Shown: positions 35,866 to 46,826 of the stretch, in pieces
Layout: the number at the start of each line of letters is the position of its first letter
How positions within the stretch are numbered: the first letter of the stretch is position 1
Assembly (NCBI RefSeq): GCF_002939185.1
Contig: NZ_POVL01000003.1
Span: forward strand, 1 to 64,000
Source of the DNA: Enterobacter sichuanensis
Lineage (GTDB): Bacteria > Pseudomonadota > Gammaproteobacteria > Enterobacterales > Enterobacteriaceae
Direction: 5' to 3'
Length of the DNA: 64,000 nucleotides
Notes under the pieces: generated by a model
What the model saw: the letters and a program-made list of their open reading frames with translations, nothing else
Database searches by the model: none
Told to the model about the DNA's origin: nothing
Made by a program: the position numbers and the translations under genes

Positions 35866-37560
35866 GTGACCGTTAAACGACCCGTTTCCGCAAGCCTTGC
35901 CTGGGCTTTCTTTTCGATCATTGTCTTATCCGTGCTGACCAGTACCGTCGCACTGCTGACGCTGGCCAGCAGCCAGCGTGATGCCGAGGCGATTAATATT
36001 GCGGGTTCGCTGCGCATGCAGAGCTATCGACTGGGCTATGAGATGCAGCGCAACAGCCCTTCCCTTGCCGCGCACCGCGAGCACTGGCAACAGACGTTGC
36101 GCGCGCCGGCACTGCAGAAGCTGGACCGCTGGTACGTCCCGGACAATGTTAACGCCCGCTATCAGCAGCTGCAGGTGGCCTGGCTGGAGATGGATAAACG
36201 TATCGACCGCGGCGACAGCGCCTGGTATCAGACCCACATTGAGGATTTTGTCGGCCGCATTGATGCCTTTGTGCTCGCCCTGCAGCACTACACCGAGCAT
36301 AAAATTCAGACGGTGACCCTGCTCTCCCTGGCCGGCGCGCTGGGGATCCTGTTGCTGACGCTGTTTACCCTGCGCCGCATTCGTCGTCAGGTGGTGTTAC
36401 CGCTTAACAATCTGGTGGCCGCCAGCGAACGGATTGAGCGCGGTGAATTTGCCACCCCTGCGCCGGATACCGCCCTGCCGAACGAACTGGGCCAGCTTTC
36501 GCGCGCCTTCAACCACATGTCCGGCGAGTTAGCGACGCTCTACCGCTCGCTTGAAGCCTCGGTGGCGGAAAAGACACGGCATTTGCATGACGCCCACCAG
36601 CAGCTCGACATGCTGTTCAAGTGCTCTCAGGCGCTGAATACCGGCCAGATAGACAGCCACTGTTTCCGGCATATCCTGCAGATTGTCCATGACTATACGC
36701 AGATGAACTATCTGGAACTGCGCACCAGCGACGACTGGCGGCTGTGTGAAGGGACGGCGTCACGCGACATCCCACTGCAAAACCTGCCGGTAGTGATGCA
36801 GGACACGCTCTACGGCGAGCTTCGCTGGCAAAGCGAGACGGACAGCGTCCCTCTCCCTCTGATGAGAAGCGTGGCGACCATGCTCGGGCGTGGACTGTAC
36901 TTTAACCAGGCGCAGAAGCATTACCAGCAGCTGCTGCTGATGGAAGAGCGCGCCACCATTGCCCGCGAACTGCATGACTCGCTGGCGCAGGTGTTGTCGT
37001 ATCTGCGCATTCAGCTTACGCTGCTGAAACGCGCCGTGCCGGAGGAGAACACCCCGGCGCAGACCATCATTACCGATTTCTCCCGCGAGCTGAACAACGC
37101 CTGGCAGCAGTTGCGCGAGTTGCTCACCACCTTCCGCCTGACGCTGAACCACGCGAATTTACCCGCGGCGTTGCAGGAGTCTCTTGACGCGCTGCAGAGC
37201 CAGACGCAGGCGAAGCTGCACCTCGACTGTCGCCTCTCCTCGCTGGCGCTCGACGCGCAAAAGCAGGTTCATCTGTTACAGATCGTGCGTGAGGCGGTGT
37301 TGAACGCCATTAAGCACGCGCAGGCCAGCGAGATCACCGTGAGCTGCGTGACGGCTGTGGACGGTACGCACCGCGTCAGCATTCGTGACAATGGCATCGG
37401 GATTGGCGAAGCCAGCGAGCCGCCGGGACACTACGGTCTGAACATTATGCGTGAACGCGCGCAACGGCTTGGGGGAGCACTGCACTTTTCGCAGCCACAA
37501 AACGGGGGCACGCTGGTCAGCGTCACGTTCCCCGTGCCGCAGGCACCGGCGGGTAAATAA
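35866..37560 (+). CDS. narQ: Nitrate/nitrite sensor kinase NarQ
   Basis: A 564-residue membrane sensor kinase that phosphorylates NarL and NarP in response to nitrate and nitrite. Transmembrane helices lie near 15-35 and 145-165 and flank a periplasmic domain with the nitrate-binding P-box (NIAGSLRMQSYRLG). HAMP, GAF-like and HisKA_3 domains follow, with the phospho-acceptor in ARELHDSLAQVLSYLR and ATPase motifs DNGIGIG and GLNIMRERA. I chose the GTG at 35866, giving (M)TVKRPVSAS as in E. coli; an ATG 25 codons upstream is the alternative. AGAG upstream is a modest ribosome-binding site. Confidence 0.93.
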   Translation: MTVKRPVSASLAWAFFSIIVLSVLTSTVALLTLASSQRDAEAINIAGSLRMQSYRLGYEMQRNSPSLAAHREHWQQTLRAPALQKLDRWYVPDNVNARYQQLQVAWLEMDKRIDRGDSAWYQTHIEDFVGRIDAFVLALQHYTEHKIQTVTLLSLAGALGILLLTLFTLRRIRRQVVLPLNNLVAASERIERGEFATPAPDTALPNELGQLSRAFNHMSGELATLYRSLEASVAEKTRHLHDAHQQLDMLFKCSQALNTGQIDSHCFRHILQIVHDYTQMNYLELRTSDDWRLCEGTASRDIPLQNLPVVMQDTLYGELRWQSETDSVPLPLMRSVATMLGRGLYFNQAQKHYQQLLLMEERATIARELHDSLAQVLSYLRIQLTLLKRAVPEENTPAQTIITDFSRELNNAWQQLRELLTTFRLTLNHANLPAALQESLDALQSQTQAKLHLDCRLSSLALDAQKQVHLLQIVREAVLNAIKHAQASEITVSCVTAVDGTHRVSIRDNGIGIGEASEPPGHYGLNIMRERAQRLGGALHFSQPQNGGTLVSVTFPVPQAPAGK

Positions 37561-37613
37561 CGGTAAAGGAGGAAGCGCAGGGAAAAGCGCATGATAATTT
37601 ACACTATCTCCTT

Positions 37614-37631
37614 TTTTTCTCCACGTTTGAC
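37614..37631 (+). promoter_or_regulatory. BaeR box upstream of acrD
   Basis: TTTTTCTCCACGTTTGAC matches the published BaeR box TTTTTCTCCATDATTGGC at about 15 of 18 positions, with the first ten identical. It lies 72 bp before the acrD start. E. coli acrD is a BaeSR target, so envelope-stress induction is likely conserved. Confidence 0.6.
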
Positions 37632-37702
37632 CTGAGCCTTACCGCTAAAGTTATGCGGGCAATAAACAATAATGACGAGCAGCAAAACGAGGTCACTTTT
37701 TC

Positions 37703-40700
37703 ATGGCGAATTTTTTTATCGATCGCCCCATTTTTGCCTGGGTAATTGCCATTCTGTTGTGTCTGACAGGAGTCCTGGCAATTACGTCACTTCCCGTTGA
37801 GCAATATCCCGATCTGGCCCCGCCTAACGTGCGTGTCACCGCAAACTATCCCGGCGCGTCCGCACAAACGCTGGAAAATACCGTGACGCAGGTTATCGAG
37901 CAGAACATGACGGGTCTGGATAACCTGATGTACATGTCCTCGCAAAGTAGCGCCACCGGTCAGGCAACGGTGACCCTGAGCTTCAAGGCTGGCACTGACC
38001 CGGATGAAGCGGTGCAGCAGGTACAAAACCAGCTGCAGTCGGCCATGCGCAAACTGCCCCAGGCGGTACAGAACCAGGGCGTGACCGTGCGTAAAACCGG
38101 CGACACCAATATTTTGACCATCGCGTTTGTGTCGACAGATGGCTCGATGGATAAACAGGATATCGCGGACTACGTCGCCAGTAATATTCAGGATCCGCTC
38201 AGCCGTATTAACGGCGTCGGGGATATCGACGCTTACGGTTCACAATATTCAATGCGCATCTGGCTCGATCCCAACAAGCTCAACAGCTACCAGATGACGG
38301 CAACCGACGTGACGGATGCCATCAAAGCCCAGAACGCCCAGATTGCCGTAGGGCAGCTCGGGGGAACCCCGTCCGTTGATAAGCAGGCCCTGAACGCCAC
38401 CATTAATTCGCAATCCCTGCTGCAGACGCCGGAGCAGTTCCGCAACATCACTCTGCGGGTGAATCAGGATGGGTCGGAAGTGCGTCTGGGCGATGTCGCC
38501 ACGGTGGAAATGGGCGCAGAAAAGTACGACTACCTGAGCCGCTTTAATGGCAACCAGGCCTCCGGTCTGGGGATTAAGCTGGCCTCCGGCGCGAACGAAA
38601 TGGCCACGGCGAAACTGGTGTTAGACCGTCTGGATGAGCTGTCGCAGTATTTCCCGCACGGGCTGGAGTACAAAGTCGCCTATGAAACCACCTCCTTCGT
38701 TAAAGCGTCGATTGAGGACGTGGTGAAAACCCTGCTGGAAGCCATCGCGCTGGTGTTCCTGGTCATGTACCTGTTCCTGCAAAACTTCCGCGCGACGCTG
38801 ATCCCAACCATTGCCGTTCCTGTGGTGCTGCTCGGGACCTTTTCGGTGCTTTACGCGTTCGGCTATAGCATTAACACCCTGACGATGTTTGCGATGGTGC
38901 TGGCGATTGGCCTGCTGGTGGACGATGCCATCGTGGTGGTTGAAAACGTCGAGCGCATCATGAGCGAAGAAGGACTCTCTCCGCGCCAGGCGACGCGCAA
39001 ATCGATGGGTCAAATTCAGGGGGCGCTAGTCGGTATTGCGATGGTGCTCTCGGCGGTCTTTATCCCGATGGCCTTCTTTGGTGGCACCACCGGAGCGATT
39101 TACCGTCAGTTCTCCATTACCATCGTCTCGGCAATGGTGCTCTCCGTGCTGGTGGCGCTGATCCTCACCCCTGCGCTGTGCGCCACCATCCTCAAACCAC
39201 TGCATAAAGGGGAGCATCACGGTCAGAGAGGGTTCTTCGGTTGGTTTAACCGGATGTTCAACCGCAATGCCGCCCGGTATGAATCTGCCGTCGGTCGCGT
39301 GCTGCACCGCAGCCTGCGCTGGATGATGATTTACGTTGTGCTGCTGGGCGGGATGGTCTGGCTGTTCCTGCACCTGCCCACCTCATTCCTGCCGATGGAA
39401 GACCGGGGAATGTTCACCACCTCGGTGCAGCTCCCGAGCGGCGCAACGCAGCAGCAGACGCTGAAAGTGGTTCAGAAGGTGGAGCAGTACTTCTTCACCA
39501 AAGAGAAAGATAATGTTGTTTCCGTCTTCTCCACCGTCGGGTCCGGCCCGGGTGGGAACGGGCAAAACGTCGCCCGCATGTTTGTTCGTCTGAAGGACTG
39601 GGACGAGCGCGATAGCAAAACGGGAACATCGTTTGCCATTATTGAGCGTGCGACAAAAGCCTTTGCGCACATTAAAGAAGCCCGCGTCTTTGCCAGCAGC
39701 CCACCGGCCATCAGCGGGCTGGGCAGTTCCGCCGGGTTTGATATGGAGCTCCAGGATCACGCCGGTGCGGGCCATACGGCGCTGATGGCGGCGCGCGATA
39801 CGCTGCTGGCGCTCGCAGGCAACGATCCGGGCCTGACCCGCGTTCGCCATAACGGTCTGGATGACAGCCCGCAGCTTCAGGTGGATATCGATCAGCGCAA
39901 GGCGCAGGCGCTGGGCGTGTCGATTAACGATATCAACGACACCCTGCAAACGGCGTGGGGCTCGAGCTATGTGAATGACTTTATGGATCGCGGCCGCGTG
40001 AAAAAAGTGTATGTCCAGTCCGCCGCGCCATTCCGTATGCTGCCGGATGATATTAACCGCTGGTTTGTCAGAAACAGTGCCGGGGGAATGGTGCCGTTCT
40101 CTGCCTTTGCGACTTCACACTGGGAGAGCGGTTCGCCGCGTCTGGAGCGCTATAACGGCTATTCCGCGGTTGAAATCGTCGGGGAAGCCGCGCCAGGCGT
40201 GAGTACCGGTACGGCCATGGACATCATGGAAAAACTGGTGCAACAGCTGCCTGCCGGTTTTGGTCTGGAGTGGACGGCCATGTCTTATCAGGAGCGCCTC
40301 TCCGGAGCGCAGGCACCGGCACTTTACGCGCTCTCTCTGCTGGTGGTCTTCCTCTGTCTTGCCGCACTGTATGAAAGCTGGTCAGTGCCGTTCTCGGTCA
40401 TGCTGGTGGTGCCCCTTGGTGTCATTGGCGCCCTGCTCGCCACCTGGATGCGTGGTCTGGAAAACGATGTCTACTTCCAGGTCGGGCTGCTCACCGTGAT
40501 TGGGCTGTCGGCGAAAAACGCCATTCTGATCGTTGAGTTTGCCAACGAGATGAATGCCAAAGGCCAAGAGCTGATGGCCGCCACGCTGCACGCCTGCCGT
40601 CAGCGCCTGCGCCCGATCCTGATGACCTCGCTGGCGTTTGTTTTTGGCGTACTGCCGATGGCAACCAGCACCGGCGCAGGCTCCAGCAGCCAGCATGCGG

Positions 40701-40816
40701 TCGGCACAGGGGTCATGGGCGGTATGATTTCGGCGACCGTCCTGGCCATCTATTTTGTTCCGCTGTTCTTTGTGCTGGTGCGTCGCCGCTTCCCGCTAAA
40801 GGAACGTCCGGAGTAA
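37703..40816 (+). CDS. acrD: RND efflux pump AcrD
   Basis: A 1037-residue inner-membrane RND transporter that works with AcrA and TolC to expel aminoglycosides, bile salts and other amphiphiles. Twelve transmembrane helices and two large periplasmic loops are evident. The proton-relay residues are present in helix 4 ([18 protein letters not shown], the Asp pair near 407-408) and helix 10 (Lys in [16 protein letters not shown]). Same length as E. coli AcrD. A single gene with its own promoter, BaeR box and terminator. Confidence 0.97.
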   Translation: MANFFIDRPIFAWVIAILLCLTGVLAITSLPVEQYPDLAPPNVRVTANYPGASAQTLENTVTQVIEQNMTGLDNLMYMSSQSSATGQATVTLSFKAGTDPDEAVQQVQNQLQSAMRKLPQAVQNQGVTVRKTGDTNILTIAFVSTDGSMDKQDIADYVASNIQDPLSRINGVGDIDAYGSQYSMRIWLDPNKLNSYQMTATDVTDAIKAQNAQIAVGQLGGTPSVDKQALNATINSQSLLQTPEQFRNITLRVNQDGSEVRLGDVATVEMGAEKYDYLSRFNGNQASGLGIKLASGANEMATAKLVLDRLDELSQYFPHGLEYKVAYETTSFVKASIEDVVKTLLEAIALVFLVMYLFLQNFRATLIPTIAVPVVLLGTFSVLYAFGYSINTLTMFAMVLAIGLLVDDAIVVVENVERIMSEEGLSPRQATRKSMGQIQGALVGIAMVLSAVFIPMAFFGGTTGAIYRQFSITIVSAMVLSVLVALILTPALCATILKPLHKGEHHGQRGFFGWFNRMFNRNAARYESAVGRVLHRSLRWMMIYVVLLGGMVWLFLHLPTSFLPMEDRGMFTTSVQLPSGATQQQTLKVVQKVEQYFFTKEKDNVVSVFSTVGSGPGGNGQNVARMFVRLKDWDERDSKTGTSFAIIERATKAFAHIKEARVFASSPPAISGLGSSAGFDMELQDHAGAGHTALMAARDTLLALAGNDPGLTRVRHNGLDDSPQLQVDIDQRKAQALGVSINDINDTLQTAWGSSYVNDFMDRGRVKKVYVQSAAPFRMLPDDINRWFVRNSAGGMVPFSAFATSHWESGSPRLERYNGYSAVEIVGEAAPGVSTGTAMDIMEKLVQQLPAGFGLEWTAMSYQERLSGAQAPALYALSLLVVFLCLAALYESWSVPFSVMLVVPLGVIGALLATWMRGLENDVYFQVGLLTVIGLSAKNAILIVEFANEMNAKGQELMAATLHACRQRLRPILMTSLAFVFGVLPMATSTGAGSSSQHAVGTGVMGGMISATVLAIYFVPLFFVLVRRRFPLKERPE

Positions 40817-40827
40817 GTGGTTGAAAT

Positions 40828-40857
40828 AAAAAAAGGCGGCTTAATCGGCCGCCTTTT
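40828..40857 (+). terminator. acrD terminator
   Basis: AAAAGGCGGC (to 40840) pairs with GCCGCCTTTT (from 40848) across a 7-base loop. Its A- and T-runs would let it serve both acrD and the convergent ypfM. Confidence 0.88.
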
Positions 40858-40925
40858 TATTGTGTGATTCATTCACACTATGGTTATTTTACTTATTTAA
40901 GTGCTCTTACAATTCTTACTGAATG

Positions 40926-40985
40926 TCATTTACGAAGCATGCCTTCGATAAAATCTTTCCAGTTCCCCAGTTCACGTTCAATCAT
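40926..40985 (-). CDS. ypfM: Small protein YpfM
   Basis: A 19-codon gene on the minus strand reading MIERELGNWKDFIEGMLRK, identical as far as I recall to the E. coli small protein YpfM. AGAGG lies about 8 bases upstream of the ATG. The peptide would form an amphipathic helix; its function is unknown. It faces acrD, sharing the terminator region. Easy to miss because of its length. Confidence 0.88.
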   Translation of the reverse strand: MIERELGNWKDFIEGMLRK

Positions 40986-41372
40986 AACAACCTCTCTTAT
41001 TATTATGCGCATTCTACAAAAACGTATCATCATTGTGAAGACTATTTAACCAATTGCAGCGATTGTACCCCACGTCATACGGGGATTTATGATAAATATG
41101 AACGGAGAGTCCTCAATTTTTTGTGACGGCCAGCAATATTCTGAAATAACCCTACGGACGGGTGAGTTTTATTTTACCCGCTGAGTTTACTCGACATTTA
41201 AAGCTTATGGACATCTATGCTTAAAGGATGAAAGAATATTCAGCGTACAGTTGTTAGTTGAATTAAGATGACGCATAAATCCAGACGATTCCTGAATGTG
41301 TTATATTCCACTTAAGGATATATCTTCGAATTTACTGAACATTTAATCACCAGAACGACAAAAGGATTCACC
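40986..41372. other. AT-rich gap between ypfM and yffB
   Basis: About 390 bp of AT-rich DNA between divergent ypfM and yffB. It must contain both promoters. A short imperfect hairpin CGGGT...ACCCG lies near 41159-41180, and another, CCCC...GGGG, near 41069-41085. I see no credible protein. A small RNA cannot be excluded but nothing positively supports one. Confidence 0.4.
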
Positions 41373-41723
41373 ATGGTTGTGATGTACGGCATTAAAAATT
41401 GCGACACCATCAAAAAAGCCCGCCGCTGGCTGGAGGCGAACAACGTAGAGTACCGTTTCCACGATTACCGTGCCGATGGGCTTGATGCAGAATTTCTGCA
41501 TACCGCTATCGACGAGCTGGGCTGGGAAGCCTTGCTGAATACCCGCGGCACCACCTGGCGTAAACTGGATGAATCTCTTCGCGCCAGCATCAATGACGCC
41601 GACAGCGCGGCAAAACTGATGCTCGACATGCCGGCAATCATCAAACGCCCATTGCTCTGCGCGCCAGGGAAGCCTATGCTGCTGGGTTTCAGTGAAACCC
41701 TTTATTCCGACTTTATTCGTTGA
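41373..41723 (+). CDS. yffB: ArsC/Spx-family protein YffB
   Basis: A 116-residue thioredoxin-fold protein of the arsenate reductase-like (ArsC/Spx) family. A single N-terminal cysteine lies in [15 protein letters not shown], and the family IKRPLL-C signature is near the C-terminus. It resembles E. coli YffB, whose physiological partner is unclear (glutathione-dependent reductase proposed). It starts 10 bp before... the dapE gene on its downstream side, forming a yffB-dapE-ypfN run. Confidence 0.92.
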   Translation: MVVMYGIKNCDTIKKARRWLEANNVEYRFHDYRADGLDAEFLHTAIDELGWEALLNTRGTTWRKLDESLRASINDADSAAKLMLDMPAIIKRPLLCAPGKPMLLGFSETLYSDFIR

Positions 41724-41733
41724 GGTGTAGTTT

Positions 41734-42861
41734 ATGTCATGCCCGGTCATTGAGCTGACTCAGCAGCTTATTCGCCGTCCTTCCCTTAGCCCGGACGACG
41801 CAGGTTGTCAGGCATTAATGATTGAGCGCCTGCGCGCTATCGGTTTTACCGTGGAGCGTATGGATTTTGGCGACACCCAGAATTTCTGGGCCTGGCGCGG
41901 CCAGGGCGAAACGCTGGCCTTTGCCGGACATACTGACGTGGTGCCCGCTGGCGATGCGGACCGCTGGATCAATCCCCCGTTTGAACCCACCATCCGCGAT
42001 GGCATGCTGTTCGGCCGCGGGGCGGCAGACATGAAAGGCTCGCTGGCGGCGATGGTGGTAGCGGCTGAGCGCTTTGTCGCACAGCATCCGAACCATAAAA
42101 ACCGTCTCGCGTTTCTGATCACCTCTGACGAAGAAGCCAGCGCCCATAACGGCACCGTAAAGGTTGTTGAGGCGCTGATGGCCCGCAACGAGCGCCTGGA
42201 CTACTGCCTGGTGGGTGAGCCGTCCAGTACCGAAGTGGTGGGTGATGTGGTGAAAAATGGCCGCCGTGGCTCGCTGACCTGTAACCTGACCATTCACGGC
42301 GTTCAGGGGCACGTTGCGTATCCGCATCTGGCTGATAATCCGGTTCATCGCGCTGCGCCGATGCTGAGCGAGCTGGTGGCGATTGAGTGGGATAAAGGCA
42401 ACGAGTTCTTCCCACCGACCAGCATGCAGATTGCGAACGTCAAAGCCGGAACCGGCAGCAATAACGTGATCCCGGGGGATTACTTCGTCCAGTTCAACTT
42501 CCGCTTTAGCACGGAACTGACCGACGAGATGATCAAGGCGCGCGTTATCGCCCTGCTGGAAAAATATAATCTGCGCTACACCGTGGACTGGTGGCTTTCC
42601 GGCCAGCCGTTCCTGACACAGCGCGGCAAGCTGGTGGATGCGGTGGTCAACGCCATCGAGCACTATAATGAAATTAAGCCACAGTTGCTGACAACGGGTG
42701 GCACCTCAGACGGACGCTTTATCGCCCGTATGGGCGCCCAGGTTGTCGAACTGGGACCAGTGAACGCGACCATTCATAAAATCAATGAGTGTGTTAATGC
42801 GGCAGATTTACAACTGCTGGCCCGTATGTATCAACGTATTATGGAGCAACTCGTCGCCTGA
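41734..42861 (+). CDS. dapE: Succinyl-diaminopimelate desuccinylase
   Basis: A 375-residue dizinc M20-family enzyme that hydrolyses N-succinyl-LL-diaminopimelate in the lysine/peptidoglycan pathway. Metal-site motifs are [34 protein letters not shown] (catalytic and ligand Glu) and LVGEPSS; the dimerisation domain lies at about 180-293. Length as in E. coli. Lies in a cluster with yffB and ypfN, and the pathway partner dapA is 7 kb away. Confidence 0.97.
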   Translation: MSCPVIELTQQLIRRPSLSPDDAGCQALMIERLRAIGFTVERMDFGDTQNFWAWRGQGETLAFAGHTDVVPAGDADRWINPPFEPTIRDGMLFGRGAADMKGSLAAMVVAAERFVAQHPNHKNRLAFLITSDEEASAHNGTVKVVEALMARNERLDYCLVGEPSSTEVVGDVVKNGRRGSLTCNLTIHGVQGHVAYPHLADNPVHRAAPMLSELVAIEWDKGNEFFPPTSMQIANVKAGTGSNNVIPGDYFVQFNFRFSTELTDEMIKARVIALLEKYNLRYTVDWWLSGQPFLTQRGKLVDAVVNAIEHYNEIKPQLLTTGGTSDGRFIARMGAQVVELGPVNATIHKINECVNAADLQLLARMYQRIMEQLVA

Positions 42862-42885
42862 CGAACGCTCTGAGAGGAATAGCGA

Positions 42886-43083
42886 ATGGACTGGCTTTCA
42901 AAGTACTGGTGGGTTCTGGTGTTGGTTTTTCTGGTCGGCGTATTGCTGAACGTGATTAAAGACCTTAAGCGCGTTGACCATAAAAAATTTCTCGCCAACA
43001 AACCGGATCTTCCCCCGCACCGCGATTTTAACGACAAGTGGGACGACGACGACGACTGGCCGAAGAAGGACCAGAAGAAGTAA
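42886..43083 (+). CDS. ypfN: Membrane protein YpfN
   Basis: A 65-residue protein with one N-terminal transmembrane helix (about 4-24) and a charged, strongly acidic tail ([17 protein letters not shown]), essentially E. coli YpfN (UPF0370). GAGAGGAA precedes the ATG. It is 24 bp past dapE. Function unknown. Confidence 0.92.
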   Translation: MDWLSKYWWVLVLVFLVGVLLNVIKDLKRVDHKKFLANKPDLPPHRDFNDKWDDDDDWPKKDQKK

Positions 43084-43091
43084 TCGGTCTG

Positions 43092-43118
43092 TATCCCCTC
43101 TCCTGTGGAGAGGGGATA
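43092..43118. terminator. Perfect 12-bp hairpin between ypfN and ypfH
   Basis: TATCCCCTCTCC (43092-43103) and its exact complement (43107-43118) enclose TGT. It lies between the convergent genes and shares the CCTCTCC core of the other CT-rich palindromes at 26264 and 50806. No T-run follows. Confidence 0.65.
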
Positions 43119-43121
43119 ACC

Positions 43122-43817
43122 TCACATAAACTCAACAATATTATCATTATCCGGCTTACCGCCGCTGAGCGCTTCATCAAAGTAGTGCTTCGGTACGGTA
43201 TAGCGCAGATGGTCGAGTGCGAACTGCATGCTACGGTCATCAATCGCGTGGCCCAGATCGTCAACGATATCCAGCGTCACATCTCCCCCTTCGCGAATCA
43301 GCGCTTCCTGTGCGGCGACCGCATGCGAGAGTTCAATCACCCGGTCTTCCCCACCGTGGATCAGGTGGATAGTCGTCTGCGTGGTCGCGTGGGTCGGTAG
43401 TGCCGCAAAACGGCCGTTAAACGCAATCACCCGTGAAACCAGACCCGGCTGCGCTTTTACGCTTTCCAGCGACATGATTGACCCCTGTGAGAAACCTATC
43501 AGGGCGGTTGCGTCGGCCCCCACGCCGCTCTGCTGCTGCCAGTAGCGGACAATGTCGATAAACGTGGGCATGATGGCATCAATGCGCGCCTGACGGTTCT
43601 CTTCCGTCACGCCCTGAACTGAGAACCACTGTCGTCCGTTCGGACCACACGGCTCGACGCCACCGATGCTGACAATCAGTGCCTGCGGAAAAACCGGCGC
43701 AAACCAGCTGCCGATCTGCCCCATATTGACGGCATTATCGCCAACACCATGAAACAGAAGCAGTAACTGTTTAGCCGGTTTGTCAGGGCTTTGAACAACA
43801 AAATGGTCATGTTTCAT
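43122..43817 (-). CDS. ypfH: Serine esterase YpfH
   Basis: A 231-residue alpha/beta-hydrolase of the carboxylesterase/phospholipase family. Nucleophile Ser is in IGFSQGSIMSL (about residue 106), with Asp in GGEDRVIEL and His in LGHAIDD completing the triad. The ATG chosen gives MKHDHFVVQSP and the E. coli length; a longer reading adds 20 unlike residues. AGGAGAC precedes it. E. coli YpfH has esterase activity on short acyl esters; the natural substrate is not known. Located between ypfN and tmcA. Confidence 0.92.
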   Translation of the reverse strand: MKHDHFVVQSPDKPAKQLLLLFHGVGDNAVNMGQIGSWFAPVFPQALIVSIGGVEPCGPNGRQWFSVQGVTEENRQARIDAIMPTFIDIVRYWQQQSGVGADATALIGFSQGSIMSLESVKAQPGLVSRVIAFNGRFAALPTHATTQTTIHLIHGGEDRVIELSHAVAAQEALIREGGDVTLDIVDDLGHAIDDRSMQFALDHLRYTVPKHYFDEALSGGKPDNDNIVEFM

Positions 43818-43890
43818 GGTGGTCTCCTTAATAGATGACCTGGATTCTACGCCTCGCGGCGGGAATGACCATGCCACTTTACTGAAGAAG

Positions 43891-45837
43891 TCATTGAAAA
43901 AATTGCCATTGCAAAATGGCTTCTTTCAGCTGCTGGCAGCGGAGAGAGTCAAGACTTTCAAGCGCTTGCGCCGTTTCACTGCGCAACTTTACCAGCAGCG
44001 CTTTTTGTCCGATGTCTTCCGTTTTCCCTTCCATCTTCCCCCGCAGTGCCGGAAGCGGCATATCGACGGCGAGCAACAACCGTGTCAACGCGGCAACCGA
44101 CGTGGAAAACGCGCGATGCGCAAAAGCAAACCCCGCCAGTTCCAGCCAGTCGTCATGATTAAGCGTAGCTTCCCACTCATCTTCCACCGGGATCTTTTCA
44201 CCGTTCCAGGCCGATAACACCCGCGCATCGCGCTTCAGACGCTGCTGCGCCTGCTGACACAGCTGATGCCCAGCCTCACTCTGCGCCAGCAGCGCCATCG
44301 CGGTGTAACAACCGCTGCTGGCTTCACGGTGGCTTCCCATCCGCACCAGCACAAAGCCGCACTGCTGCCAGAAACGCCAAAGCTCTTCGGTATAACCAAA
44401 GCTCACCGACAGATAATCCTCCCCGCTGGCGCTGCGAATAAGCGCCTGACCAATTCCTTCCCGCTGACGGTGAGGATGTACGGCAATACGGGTCACCCTT
44501 CGGCCTCTGAGCGTTGCCGCCAGCGGAGAGCCGCCGTGCGCCGCCAGAGACTGCGCCACCAGGTTTCCACGAGGACGGCGGAACCCCGCCCACACCGCGC
44601 GGCTAAGCGCAGGGGACAACCCGCCCTCCTCCACCAGCCACAGCGCTCCGGCGATGACCGGGTTCGCTTCGGCGACAGCAAACTGTTGCCCGGGCGCGTC
44701 CATCATGCGGCGTAAATCGAGCGGCGAGGTGCGATAATGCGCCGCACAGAGCAGCTCATAGACGCTCGCGACCAGCGCCGGACGGCGTTCCCATGCCGCG
44801 GGGGTCAGAGAGGTGATACGCACCTCGCCTTCCGGGCGGCGGTCAAGCAGCGTGTCGTCAAACAGCAGCGCGCTGGCCACGATCCGCTCAAGCGGACAAC
44901 CTGCCGCCCAGCGTACCGGCGTTGATAAGCTGTAGCGCTGCAACCCGGCAAACCGACCGCAGAACTTGAGCAAGAATCCCCTGCCCGTCCCTTCATATCC
45001 CTGCACCGTGGTGGTCAACAGCACGCGAGGGAAACGGCTCACCAGCTTTTCCAGCAGCGGGCCGGGGATCGCGGCAGCTTCATCGACAATCAGCCAGTCA
45101 GCCTGATGCGAAGAAGCTAACAGCGCGTCCGGGGCCATAAAATGAAAACGCTCTCCGGCAAAGCGGGCGATACTTTCTGTCGCCCCTTTCGTCGGTGCGG
45201 TGACGACGGCGCTGCCCGCAATACGATGGAGTAACATTCCCGCCAGGGCCGACTTACCGCGCCCGCGCGCGGCGGTAACGGCCACGATGCCCCGCGGCAT
45301 TTTCTGAAGAACGTCCAGGATCGCCGCCTGCTCGCGCTGCGGTGCGCCACTGGCTGGGCGCCAGTCTGGAGCATCGGGTAAAGGCGGAAGGGATAAATCG
45401 CTGCCCTGAAGCCAGACAATCGCGTCGGGGTCGGCGGCAAGGGTCCGGCAGAAATGGTGGACAAAATGCGGCGTGGCTATCGCTTCGGCGCTGTCGCTCC
45501 AGCGCAGGGAATCACGGTCAGGAAACCCGGCCCACGCCTCAAGCGGCGGAACCCGCAGCACCAGAAGGCTCCCGGCGCTCAGCGTTCCGCTCAGCGCGGC
45601 GAACGCGGCAACATCGAACCCGCAGCACGCGTCAAAAACAGCATGCCGGAACTCGCGTCCCAGCAGGCTACTGATGGCTTTTGAAGGATGTTCGTCAAGC
45701 CTTACCCAGTCTCCGGGTAGAGCGTCTCGCAGCGCTTCTGCCTGGGCTAAGCTCCACTGCGCATCGCCGCTGAGCACCACCAGCCGACGATGGCCAGTGC
45801 GCTCAAGCTCGCTTATCAGCTGTTCAAAGCGCAGCAT
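43891..45837 (-). CDS. tmcA: tRNA(Met) cytidine acetyltransferase TmcA
   Basis: A 648-residue enzyme that forms N4-acetylcytidine at the wobble position of elongator tRNA-Met. Domains: an N-terminal DUF1726 part, an RNA helicase-like ATPase with Walker A AARGRGKSAL (about 190) and DEAA box LIVDEAAAIPG, a GNAT domain (IAVHPHRQREGIGQAL), and a C-terminal tRNA-binding part. E. coli TmcA is 671 residues; the difference seems spread out. It overlaps ypfJ by 1 bp. Confidence 0.95.
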   Translation of the reverse strand: MLRFEQLISELERTGHRRLVVLSGDAQWSLAQAEALRDALPGDWVRLDEHPSKAISSLLGREFRHAVFDACCGFDVAAFAALSGTLSAGSLLVLRVPPLEAWAGFPDRDSLRWSDSAEAIATPHFVHHFCRTLAADPDAIVWLQGSDLSLPPLPDAPDWRPASGAPQREQAAILDVLQKMPRGIVAVTAARGRGKSALAGMLLHRIAGSAVVTAPTKGATESIARFAGERFHFMAPDALLASSHQADWLIVDEAAAIPGPLLEKLVSRFPRVLLTTTVQGYEGTGRGFLLKFCGRFAGLQRYSLSTPVRWAAGCPLERIVASALLFDDTLLDRRPEGEVRITSLTPAAWERRPALVASVYELLCAAHYRTSPLDLRRMMDAPGQQFAVAEANPVIAGALWLVEEGGLSPALSRAVWAGFRRPRGNLVAQSLAAHGGSPLAATLRGRRVTRIAVHPHRQREGIGQALIRSASGEDYLSVSFGYTEELWRFWQQCGFVLVRMGSHREASSGCYTAMALLAQSEAGHQLCQQAQQRLKRDARVLSAWNGEKIPVEDEWEATLNHDDWLELAGFAFAHRAFSTSVAALTRLLLAVDMPLPALRGKMEGKTEDIGQKALLVKLRSETAQALESLDSLRCQQLKEAILQWQFFQ

Positions 45838-46706
45838 TACATCGCTTTGCCGAAGGTATTACACTGCGCCGGATCGCCACTGTCGAAACCGCGTTTAAAC
45901 CAGCTATAGCGCTGTTGCGAGGTGCCGTGCGTGAAGCTGTCCGGCACGACGCGCCCCTGGCTCTGCTGCTGAAGACGATCGTCACCGATAGCCTGAGCGG
46001 CATTTAACGCCTCTTCAAGATCGCCGGATTCCAGAACGCCCTGCTGCTGCATGCTGTGGCCCCAGACGCCCGCGAAGCAGTCCGCCTGCAGCTCCATTTT
46101 AACGGAGAGGCGGTTCACGTCGGCCTGAGAGGCATTTTGCTGAAGCTGGCGTACTTTTGGCTCAATCCCTAACAGTTTTTGCACGTGATGGCCGACTTCA
46201 TGCGCGATCACGTAGCCCTGGGCGAAATCACCGTCCGCGCCAAGCTTGCGTTTCATGTCATCGTAAAAAGAGAGATCGATATAGACGGTGCCGTCTGCCG
46301 GGCAGTAGAACGGCCCCATTACCGATTGCCCGGTACCGCAACCGGTGCGGGTTGCTCCCCGGTACATCACCAGCTTCGGCTGCTGGTAGGTACGCCCCAT
46401 CTTCTCGAACAGCTGACCCCAGGTATCTTCTGTGGTGGCGAGAATCACGGAGGTAAATTTGGCCGCTTCATCTTCATTCGGGCTGATGGAGCGCTGAGAA
46501 TGTTGCTGCTGTTGCAGCGGCTGACCGGTCATCAGGCCAGTGAGATCGACCCCGTAATACCCTGCAACCAGCACCACAATCAGCAGAATGATGCCGCCCT
46601 TTCCGCTGGGTAACCGGAAACCGGGCCCTCCCATGGAAGGACCGCCACCACCATCGCTGCGTCTGTCTTCTACATTGTCACTTTCACGACGCCCTTGCCA
46701 GCGCAT
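45837..46706 (-). CDS. ypfJ: Neutral zinc metallopeptidase-family protein YpfJ
   Basis: A 289-residue membrane-anchored protein of the putative neutral zinc metallopeptidase family (PF04228). A single transmembrane helix (about 38-56) follows a Gly-rich, basic N-terminus; the zinc motif HEVGHH appears at about residue 177. Cysteines lie in [15 protein letters not shown] and ADCFAGVW. The ATG giving [11 protein letters not shown] was chosen, as in E. coli. Proteolytic activity has not been established from sequence. Its stop overlaps the tmcA start. Confidence 0.92.
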   Translation of the reverse strand: MRWQGRRESDNVEDRRSDGGGGPSMGGPGFRLPSGKGGIILLIVVLVAGYYGVDLTGLMTGQPLQQQQHSQRSISPNEDEAAKFTSVILATTEDTWGQLFEKMGRTYQQPKLVMYRGATRTGCGTGQSVMGPFYCPADGTVYIDLSFYDDMKRKLGADGDFAQGYVIAHEVGHHVQKLLGIEPKVRQLQQNASQADVNRLSVKMELQADCFAGVWGHSMQQQGVLESGDLEEALNAAQAIGDDRLQQQSQGRVVPDSFTHGTSQQRYSWFKRGFDSGDPAQCNTFGKAM

Positions 46707-46826
46707 AACCACCTCGAACTATTCCATTAATAATAGCTATGATCGTAGGCGGTTAACGGCAAGATTACCATAGGAAACAAAGGTAAGAGGCCAAAGGATG
46801 CGAACATCCTTTGGCAAGTGAGGGAG

